NCBI RefSeq assembly: GCF_040120695.1
Contig: NZ_JBEEAC010000001.1
Coordinates: 62,001 to 126,000, forward strand
Source: Plantactinospora sp040120695
GTDB taxonomy: Bacteria; Actinomycetota; Actinomycetes; Mycobacteriales; Micromonosporaceae
DNA length: 64,000 nucleotides
Reading direction: 5' to 3'
The position numbers were made by a program, and so were the translations under genes. This document shows, one piece after another, positions 57,953 to 64,000 of this stretch (positions are counted from its first letter, which is position 1; every line of letters begins with the position of its first letter). The notes under the pieces were generated by a model, which worked only from the letters and a program-made list of their open reading frames with translations, did not search any database and was not told the origin of the DNA.

Positions 57953-60865
57953 GTGCCGGTCACATCGCCATCGGAGCCGACGGCCGTACCGCGACCGGCG
58001 GCGGCGCACACCGTCGCCGCGCTGGTTGGTCGGGACGCCGAGCTGGCCCGGATGGTCGCGCTGCTCGACGAGGACCGGACACGGCCCCGGTTCCTGGTGC
58101 TGGACGGCGAACCGGGCATCGGCAAGAGTCGACTCGTGGCCGAACTGGCACAGCTGGCCGCTGACCGTGGTCGTACCGTGCTGCTCGGTCGGGCGACCGA
58201 GTTCGAGCACTCCCTCCCGTACGGCGTGCTGCTGGACGCGCTGGCCGGCGTACCCGATCATCGGGCCGACCTGCACGCGGCGCTCGACACTCTCGCGGTG
58301 CACGACCCCGGCGGGCCGGGGCCGGCCACCGCGGCGGTCGACCGGCACCGGCGGCACCGCCGGTTGCGCGGCCTGGTCACCGCCGCCGCCCGCCCCGCCG
58401 GAGCGCTGCTGGTCTTCGACGACGTGCAGTGGGCCGACGACGCCTCCGTCGAGTTTCTCGGCTACCTGCTGCGGCATCCGCCGGACGCCCGGATCACGGT
58501 GGTGCTCGCGTTCCGGTCCGCGCAGTGCCCGCCCAGACTGGCCGAGGAACTCGCCCACCTGGCGCCGCTGCCCGATCGGCTCCGGCTCGCCCCGCTGACC
58601 GGCGCCGACGCGCACCAGTTGCTGCCCGCCGAGCCGCCGTCCCGGCGTCGGCTGCTGCACCAGGTCAGCGGCGGCAACCCGCTCTACCTGGAGCTGCTGG
58701 CCGGCACCTCGACGCAGGTCCTCGCCGCGCTGCGCCGCGGCGACTTCCCCGACGAGCCGGTGACCGACGCCCTGCACGGTGCGATGGCGATCGAGATCCG
58801 TGGGCTGGACCCGACCGAACGGCTCGTGCTCCAGGCGACCGCCGTGGTCGGCCCCGGCCTCGACATCGGCGCCGTCGCCGCCGCGGCCGGGATCGATTCG
58901 CACCGCACCACCGCCGCGCTCGACGCGCTGGTGGCCCGGAACCTGCTCCGCCAGGTCGGCGCGGAGCTGGACTTCCGGCACTCGCTGGTGCGGGCGGTGG
59001 CGTACTGGCTCGCCGGTCCGGCCTGGCGGCTGGCCGCCCACCGCCGCGCCGCCGCCCACCTGGAACGCGGCGGCGCCCCGCTGACGCTGCGGGCCCACCA
59101 CCTGGCGAGGGCGATCCAGCCGGGCGACGAGGCCGCCGCCGAGGTCATCGCCATGGCCGCGATCACCACCATGGGTACGGCGCCGAGCACCAGCGCCGGC
59201 TGGCTGCGCGTCGCACTGTCGGCGCTGCCGGACGGCACCGGTCGGGCCGATCGCCGGTCCGAGCTGCGGCTGCTGTTCGCCAAGGCGCTCGGGGTGACCG
59301 GCCAGTTCGACGAGGCGCGGACCGTGCTGCACGATCTCGTCGCGGTAGCCGGCCCGCACCGGCACGCGGCGGTCGAGCAGCTCGCCGTGCTGGAGCGGCT
59401 CGCCGGCCGGCTCGACGTCGCCAGCGCGTTGCTCAGCAGCGAACTGGAACGGCTCGGCGGCACCGGCACCCCGCAGGCGATGCTGCGGCTCGAACTCGCG
59501 GTGACGGAGATGCTGGCCGGTCGCTGGCGAACCGGGGCCAGGCACGCCGGCAGGACGATGGACCGGGCGCGGCAGGGCGGTCATCGGGGGGTCGAGGCCG
59601 CCGCCAGCACCGTGCTGGCGGCCTGCGCGGTCGCCCGGGAACCACTGGCCACCGCCCGGCTGCGGGTCTCCTACGCCGCCCGGCTGGTCGACGCCCTCGG
59701 CGACGTCGCGCTCCGGGACGAACTCGGCGCGATCGCGCTGCTCGGCTGGATCGAGGCGATGCTGGACCGGGTCGACGACGGGCTGGCGCACGCGGAGCGG
59801 GGCATCGAGGTGGGGCTCCGGTACGGGCGGATCCACGTGCATCCACTGCTCTACGCCGCCCGGAGTGTGCTCTACGGCACCGTGGGCCGGGTCGACGACG
59901 CGCTACGGGACGCCGAGGAGGCGGAGGAGATCGCCCGGTGGCAGGGGAGCGCCGAGGCGGCGACGCTGGCGGCGGCGGTACGGCTCCGGCCGCTGCTCTG
60001 GCTCGCCGGACCGGATGCGGTACGCCCGGCCCTGGACCGGCTGCGGGGCAGCGCCGCCCCACGGTCCACGCTGTACCGGGCGGTGGTGCGGATGCACCTG
60101 GCCGAGGCGAGCGCGGCCGTCGGCGACGACGCCGGCTGCCAGGAGCTGCTGGCCGACACGGAGACGTACCGCTGCCTCGGGCCGGCCGAGGCGGGCGTGC
60201 TCGTCGTACGGGCACTCTCCGCCGCCGCCCTCGCTGGGGGGCCCGGACCGGTGCGAGACGGGCCGGGGGGCGTACCACCGCCGGCCCGGCGTTGGCTCAT
60301 CCGGGCCGCCGACGCCGCCGGCGACCTGCCCGGTCGACTCGGGCTGGTCGGTATGGCCGGTGCGACCCTGGCCCTGACCTACGGCGATCCGGGTGACGCC
60401 GTCACGGAGGCGGCACCGGCGATCGGTCGGCTCGGCGCGGCCGGCATGCCGGTGACGGAGGGCCAGGCCCGGATGGTGCTCGCCGAGGGGCTGACGGCGA
60501 CCGGGGACCCGCGGTCGGCCCGTGAGCAGCTCGGCCGGGCCAAGCGGCTCTTCACGGCCAGCGGGGCACGCTGGCTGGCCGGGCGGGCGGACCGGGCCCA
60601 GCGCCAGCTGGCCGCGCGGCTGTCCCGGCGTGCCGTGCCGGCCGACCGGCCCGGGGCGGTGTCGGATCCGGCGCATCCGTTGGCGCTGCTGACCGCCCGG
60701 GAGCGGGAGGTCGCCGAGCTGACGGTCACCGGTGCCACGTCCCGGGCGATCGCCAGGCAACTCCAGATCAGCCCACGTACGGTCGACGCGCACCTGATGC
60801 GGATCTACCGGAAGCTCGGGGTGACCTCGCGTACCGCGCTGGTCGGCCTGCTGGCCCGGGGATGA
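57953..60865 (+). CDS. LAL-type LuxR family ATPase regulator
   Basis: This 970-residue protein has an AAA/STAND ATPase at the N-terminus (GRDAELARMVALL; Walker A GEPGIGKS at 52-59; Walker B LLVFDDVQWADD), long TPR-like repeats, and a LuxR HTH at about 905-965 (LTAREREVAELTVTGATSRAIARQLQISPRTVDAHL). GGAGG lies 8 nt before the GTG start. It reads in the same direction as the two AhpD-like genes 98 nt downstream and may activate them. Confidence 0.92.
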   Translation: MPVTSPSEPTAVPRPAAAHTVAALVGRDAELARMVALLDEDRTRPRFLVLDGEPGIGKSRLVAELAQLAADRGRTVLLGRATEFEHSLPYGVLLDALAGVPDHRADLHAALDTLAVHDPGGPGPATAAVDRHRRHRRLRGLVTAAARPAGALLVFDDVQWADDASVEFLGYLLRHPPDARITVVLAFRSAQCPPRLAEELAHLAPLPDRLRLAPLTGADAHQLLPAEPPSRRRLLHQVSGGNPLYLELLAGTSTQVLAALRRGDFPDEPVTDALHGAMAIEIRGLDPTERLVLQATAVVGPGLDIGAVAAAAGIDSHRTTAALDALVARNLLRQVGAELDFRHSLVRAVAYWLAGPAWRLAAHRRAAAHLERGGAPLTLRAHHLARAIQPGDEAAAEVIAMAAITTMGTAPSTSAGWLRVALSALPDGTGRADRRSELRLLFAKALGVTGQFDEARTVLHDLVAVAGPHRHAAVEQLAVLERLAGRLDVASALLSSELERLGGTGTPQAMLRLELAVTEMLAGRWRTGARHAGRTMDRARQGGHRGVEAAASTVLAACAVAREPLATARLRVSYAARLVDALGDVALRDELGAIALLGWIEAMLDRVDDGLAHAERGIEVGLRYGRIHVHPLLYAARSVLYGTVGRVDDALRDAEEAEEIARWQGSAEAATLAAAVRLRPLLWLAGPDAVRPALDRLRGSAAPRSTLYRAVVRMHLAEASAAVGDDAGCQELLADTETYRCLGPAEAGVLVVRALSAAALAGGPGPVRDGPGGVPPPARRWLIRAADAAGDLPGRLGLVGMAGATLALTYGDPGDAVTEAAPAIGRLGAAGMPVTEGQARMVLAEGLTATGDPRSAREQLGRAKRLFTASGARWLAGRADRAQRQLAARLSRRAVPADRPGAVSDPAHPLALLTAREREVAELTVTGATSRAIARQLQISPRTVDAHLMRIYRKLGVTSRTALVGLLARG

Positions 60866-60962
60866 GGTAATCGAAAAGATTCTGCCCCGTGTCGTGTCCG
60901 GGCGCGCGCCGATCGTCTAATTACAGGAGGGCAGACAGCCCAGCCGCGGAGGAGGGGACGCC

Positions 60963-61289
60963 ATGCCGGACGAGGACAGCAAGCGAGCGGCACACCGAGC
61001 ACTGGTGGATCGCATCCTGAGTGGCGAGGGCAGGGCCACGACAGAGCAGCGGGCCCGCGCGTTCGGCAACGAGGACCTGTCCCCGCCGTTGGACACACTG
61101 ATCGACAAGGTCGTCGCGACGCCGACACAGCTCACCGAGGCGGACCTCGCCGCGGCAAGGGCGTCGGGTTTCAGCGAGGACCAGCTTTTCGAGCTGGTCA
61201 TCTGCGCTGTGGTCGGCCAGTCCACCCGGTTGTACGACGCGGGACTGGCGGCTCTGGCCGAGGCAACCGTCGACGGGAGGGCCGAATAA
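60963..61289 (+). CDS. small AhpD-like helical protein, partner of the next gene
   Basis: This 108-residue protein has the helical pattern LTEADLAAARASGFSEDQLFELVICAVVGQ, as in carboxymuconolactone-decarboxylase/AhpD-fold proteins, but with no CxxC. GGAGGAGGGG precedes the ATG. Its TAA overlaps the ATG of the next gene (TAATG), so the two are translationally coupled and probably act together. Confidence 0.7.
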   Translation: MPDEDSKRAAHRALVDRILSGEGRATTEQRARAFGNEDLSPPLDTLIDKVVATPTQLTEADLAAARASGFSEDQLFELVICAVVGQSTRLYDAGLAALAEATVDGRAE

Positions 61290-61870
61290 TGCGCCTCGAC
61301 ATCCTCAACCGCGGCTACCACCCCGGGAGCAAACTGCTGTTCGCGCTCATCCGGCTCTTCTCCGGGCACCCGGTTCCGGACGCGGCGAAGCTGGTCTTCT
61401 ACCGGCCCGACTTCTACGGCGCCCGGGCAAAGGTGTTCATTCACGAGGCGATGCGCGGGCCGTCCGCCTGGACGGTGGCCGACCGGGAGCTGATGGCGGC
61501 CTACGTGTCCAAGGTGCACGAGTCGGCGTTCTGCATAGCCGCGCACACCGCGACCGCTCGGCAGGCATACCAGGACGGGCCGCTGGTGGCGGCGGTGCTG
61601 GCCGACGTGGAATCGGCCCCCGTGCCGGAACCGCTGCGGGCAACGCTGCGGATGCTGGGCAAACTGACCGCCGAGGGAAAGCTCGGTGCCGAGGACGTCC
61701 GGGAGGTGCTTTCCGCCGGCGTCTCACGCCAGCAGGTCAAGGACGCGCTGGCGGTCTGTGTCGCGTTCAACACGACCGCCCGGCTCGCCGACGCCTTCGG
61801 CTTCGAGGTACTCAGTCCCGAGGGCTTCGAGGCAGGGGCCAGGTACCTGCTCAAGCGGGGCTATCGATAG
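61289..61870 (+). CDS. AhpD-like (peroxidase-related) protein with SxxC in place of CxxC
   Basis: This 193-residue protein has the AhpD-family core LMAAYVSKVHESAFCIAAHTATA. AhpD enzymes use Glu, CxxC and His as a peroxide-reducing relay; here Glu78, Cys82 and His86 are kept but the first Cys is Ser79. The reaction is therefore uncertain. The gene starts 1 nt inside its partner's stop, and its last codons lie in a 21-bp tandem duplication. Confidence 0.82.
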   Translation: MRLDILNRGYHPGSKLLFALIRLFSGHPVPDAAKLVFYRPDFYGARAKVFIHEAMRGPSAWTVADRELMAAYVSKVHESAFCIAAHTATARQAYQDGPLVAAVLADVESAPVPEPLRATLRMLGKLTAEGKLGAEDVREVLSAGVSRQQVKDALAVCVAFNTTARLADAFGFEVLSPEGFEAGARYLLKRGYR

Positions 61871-61891
61871 CTCAAGCGGGGCTATCGATAG
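61850..61891. repeat. 21-bp tandem duplication at a convergent gene junction
   Basis: CTCAAGCGGGGCTATCGATA plus G occurs twice in a row (61850-61870 and 61871-61891). The first copy holds the TAG of the AhpD-like gene; the second holds the TGA of the convergent MerR gene. The length keeps both frames. Confidence 0.95.
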
Positions 61892-62573
61892 CGCGGGCGG
61901 TGCCGGTGTTCTCCGCGACGACCCGGAAGGCCTCGCTGAGCAGCCGGGCCAGGCCCTGGGTCAGCACCCCGCTCTCGTGCCCGGGCTGCTGCCCGGGGGA
62001 TGCCGGGGCATCGGCCGGGTACAGCTGCGCCAACCGGCCCTCGGCTGCCGGCACGAGTTCGTCGGCGACCGGGCGAAGCCGGTCCAGCACCTCGGCGAGC
62101 AGCCGCAGCGAGGCCAGCACCGGCACGCCGGCCTGGTGCAGGGCGAGTGCGGGTTGCACGGCCCGGGGGCGAGCCGTGGTGACCGCGCCCTCCTCGGCGC
62201 GCACCAGCACGCCGTGCCGGGCGAGGCTGTGCAGCAGGGCGGGGTGCTCGACGGCCAGCCGGTTCAGCGCGTCCGTCAGCGGTTCGGCCGGTGGCGGAGT
62301 CAGGTGGCGTACCCCGAGCATCGCCTCGATGGCGACCAGGTTGAAACCCTGCCGCTGCAACGACTTGATGTTCTCCAGCCGGCGTACGTGGCCGGCGCCG
62401 TAGTAGGCGGTCCGGCCGTACCGGGCGGGCGGCGCGAGCAGGCCGCGGGCCTGGTGCGCCCGGATGTTGCGCGGCGACATCCCGACCAGCCGGGCGAGGT
62501 TGTCGATGGTGTACCGCGGGGGCGCCGGTGCCGGACCGGCGTCGCCGCCGAGCTGGGACACGGTAACCGTCAC
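61872..62573 (-). CDS. MerR-family transcriptional regulator
   Basis: This 233-residue regulator has the N-terminal MerR HTH YTIDNLARLVGMSPRNIRAHQARGLL with the wing YGRTAYYGAGHVRRLENIKSLQRQGF, and a long Ala/Leu-rich C-terminal domain without the Cys of metal sensors. It is convergent with the AhpD-like genes. The GTG start at 62573 is set by GAGGAG 7 nt upstream. Confidence 0.88.
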   Translation of the reverse strand: MTVTVSQLGGDAGPAPAPPRYTIDNLARLVGMSPRNIRAHQARGLLAPPARYGRTAYYGAGHVRRLENIKSLQRQGFNLVAIEAMLGVRHLTPPPAEPLTDALNRLAVEHPALLHSLARHGVLVRAEEGAVTTARPRAVQPALALHQAGVPVLASLRLLAEVLDRLRPVADELVPAAEGRLAQLYPADAPASPGQQPGHESGVLTQGLARLLSEAFRVVAENTGTARAIDSPA

Positions 62574-62714
62574 GGCCGCTCTCCTCACGTCCTGGGGCGA
62601 TTCGAACGTACCGACGCGACCCGGTGTGGGGTATCAGTGAAATTACTGCCGTCATGGCCGGAAGGTGAGCGCTCCGCAGCTGGTCGGGCCGGCCATGCAC
62701 CGCGGCGGATCGGT

Positions 62715-63590
62715 TCAGGCGTTGTCGAGCACGAACGCCCGGATGAGCTCGGCGCACTCGGCCGGGTGCGTCTCCAGCAGGAAGTGCCCGCCGTCGTAGA
62801 TGTGCGCGTCCAGGTGATCGAGGGCGCGGTGGTAGGCGAGGACCTCGGCGACGTCGAAGTACGGGTCGCGGCGTCCCCACAGCACGAGGGCCGGCGGCTG
62901 GTGAGCCCGGTGGTACTCGGCGATCTCCTCGAACCGGGCGACGTGGTTGGCGTAGTCGGTGAAGAGCGCGAACTGCGCCTCGATGTTGCCGGGGCGGCTC
63001 ATGCGCTCCCAGTCGAGGTGCCATGACTCCGGCGGGTGCAGCACCCGCAGGTACTCGGGCAGCCCGGCGAGGTACTGGTCACGGGTGCCGGCGAAGTGCA
63101 GCCAGTCCGGAAGCTCGGCGCGCCTGTCGTCGGTCGGGTCGGCCCAGTACGCCCTGGCGGTGTCCCACTGCTCGCCGAGGCCGTCCTCGTGCGCGTTACC
63201 ACTCTGGACGATGAGACCGCGGATGCGATGCGGGGCGCGGGTGGCCAGATGGTATCCGACCGGTGCGCCGAAGTCGTGCAGGTAGACGAAGAAGCGCTCG
63301 ATGTCGAGCTGGTCGAGGAGGTGCGCGATCGTCCGGGAGAGGTTCTCGAAGGTGTAGTCGTAGCTGTCGACGGTGGGCGATGCGGACATGCCGAAGCCGG
63401 GAAGATCGGGCGCGATCACGTGCGCGACGTCAGCCAGGGTGGGCATGACCTCGCGGAATGTGTGCGACGAACTCGGGAAGCCGTGCAGCAGCAGGACTGC
63501 GGGCCGGCCGGGGCGCCCGGCCTCGCGGTAGAACACGTCCAGTCCGTTGACGTCGATCTGTCGATGGCGGACCTTCTGGATCGCCTGCAT
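62715..63590 (-). CDS. alpha/beta hydrolase, epoxide-hydrolase/dehalogenase type
   Basis: This 291-residue protein has oxyanion motif LLHGFPSSSHTFRE, PDLPGFGMS, nucleophile Asp106 in LHDFGAPVG (Asp, as in epoxide hydrolases and haloalkane dehalogenases, instead of Ser), and catalytic His in DGGHFLLE. The substrate is unknown. GGGAGG precedes ATG 63590; the frame extends 12 codons further left without support. It is divergent from a CGNR-type regulator. Confidence 0.88.
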   Translation of the reverse strand: MQAIQKVRHRQIDVNGLDVFYREAGRPGRPAVLLLHGFPSSSHTFREVMPTLADVAHVIAPDLPGFGMSASPTVDSYDYTFENLSRTIAHLLDQLDIERFFVYLHDFGAPVGYHLATRAPHRIRGLIVQSGNAHEDGLGEQWDTARAYWADPTDDRRAELPDWLHFAGTRDQYLAGLPEYLRVLHPPESWHLDWERMSRPGNIEAQFALFTDYANHVARFEEIAEYHRAHQPPALVLWGRRDPYFDVAEVLAYHRALDHLDAHIYDGGHFLLETHPAECAELIRAFVLDNA

Positions 63591-63636
63591 CGCGTCCTCC
63601 CTGAGGTCGTTGCCGAGGTCACCCATGAGCGTCGGC

Positions 63637-63663
63637 TTACCAGTGTCATTAGAACGATGGTAA
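63637..63663. promoter_or_regulatory. inverted repeat between the hydrolase and CGNR genes
   Basis: TTACCAnnGT (63637-63646) and ACnnTGGTAA (63654-63663) form an imperfect operator-like palindrome in the AT-rich divergent gap, close to both starts. The CGNR protein is the natural candidate ligand. Confidence 0.55.
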
Positions 63664-63706
63664 TAGAAAACGCCGAGGTTGGCCGGTCGCTACGTACCCT
63701 GGAGCC

Positions 63707-64000
63707 ATGTCGGAACCCGGCGGCCGCGCACCTGCCCCAGGCACTCTCGCCGGAGTGCAGGCCTTCATCAACACGTTCGACGTCGAGGACGACGAGGACG
63801 ATTTGACCGATCCGGCCGCGCTCACCGCCTGGCTGCGCGACCGGAACCTCCTCGACGGCACCGCACAGGCCGACGGCGCCGATCTCGATCGGGCGCGCGC
63901 GCTGCGCGAAGCGCTCCGCGATCTCGTCGCCGTGCACAACCGTCTACCGGCGAACGTCGACGCGGCGACCGACGAGGTCAACCGGGCAACGGCACGGGCG
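63707..64000 (+). CDS. CGNR/ABATE-domain regulator (partial, runs off the window)
   Basis: The visible 98 residues match the N-terminal ABATE domain of CGNR zinc-finger proteins: VQAFINTFDVEDDEDDLTD, AALTAWLRDRNLL and ALREALRDLVAVHN. The CGNR zinc finger should lie downstream of the window. It is divergent from the alpha/beta hydrolase, which it may regulate. Confidence 0.75.
   Translation, partial: MSEPGGRAPAPGTLAGVQAFINTFDVEDDEDDLTDPAALTAWLRDRNLLDGTAQADGADLDRARALREALRDLVAVHNRLPANVDAATDEVNRATARA

Noticed and set aside
1..64000. Insertion sequences, prophage genes, integrases, tRNA or rRNA genes
   Set aside because: No transposase, integrase or phage structural motif was found in any frame, and no tRNA-like or rRNA-like sequence was noticed by eye. 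A tRNA scan would settle the latter.

Overview
This is a 64 kb stretch of very GC-rich chromosome from an actinomycete, most likely a member of the Micromonosporaceae. Pointers are the strong G/C third-position bias, the frequent GTG starts and 4-nt overlaps, a SARP regulator, an incomplete conservon, a LpqY-SugABC-type transporter, a CebR-box-controlled cellulase locus, and copies of a short intergenic repeat that, from memory, is common in this family. The genus assignment is inference.

Bases 1-11,040 are the right part of a nonribosomal peptide cluster. The window opens inside an NRPS gene whose 3' end encodes the tail of a carrier protein, a penicillin-binding-protein-type (serine beta-lactamase fold) offloading domain and an ornithine-carbamoyltransferase-like domain in one reading frame. 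An MFS exporter, two tandem SyrP/TauD-like Fe(II)/2-oxoglutarate oxygenases, a fatty-acyl-AMP ligase, a SARP/NB-ARC activator and a type II thioesterase follow. Together they suggest an N-acylated lipopeptide with hydroxylated residues, a carbamoyl (ureido) group and PBP-type release. A D-amino-acid oxidase at 11.6 kb may or may not belong to the cluster.

Bases 11,040-34,000 are mostly household and regulatory genes: a GGDEF/EAL protein, two small unknown genes, a trehalose-type ABC importer (lpqY-sugA-sugB-sugC order) with a duplicated 60-bp element between the permeases, a DMT transporter, a GNAT enzyme divergent from a TetR-HxlR fusion regulator, an orphan NarL-type kinase, a fused anthranilate synthase preceded by a Trp-Trp leader peptide and attenuator, a sugar kinase, a CvnA-CvnB pair lacking CvnC/CvnD, and an APH-fold kinase.

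Bases 33,300-39,000 form a cellulose-use locus: a Tat-exported lipoprotein GH1 beta-glucosidase and a CBM2-Ig-Calx-beta-GH48 exocellulase, transcribed divergently around about 1 kb holding three CebR-type palindromes. A PAP2 phosphatase, a LuxR/NB-ARC regulator, a DHFR-fold reductase, a DUF1028 protein and an LLM monooxygenase follow.

Bases 45,700-54,500 are a minus-strand block: a TPR/fibronectin membrane protein, a large beta-propeller/FN3 membrane protein, MoxR ATPase, DUF58 protein and a transglutaminase-like membrane protein that has lost its catalytic Cys and His. Bases 54,600-57,600 hold a LURP-one-like protein divergent from a TIR-domain protein and a Met/Gly-rich membrane protein. 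The end of the window has a LAL-type LuxR regulator, two AhpD-like proteins, a MerR regulator, an alpha/beta hydrolase and the start of a CGNR-type regulator. No rRNA, tRNA, CRISPR array or transposase was seen.
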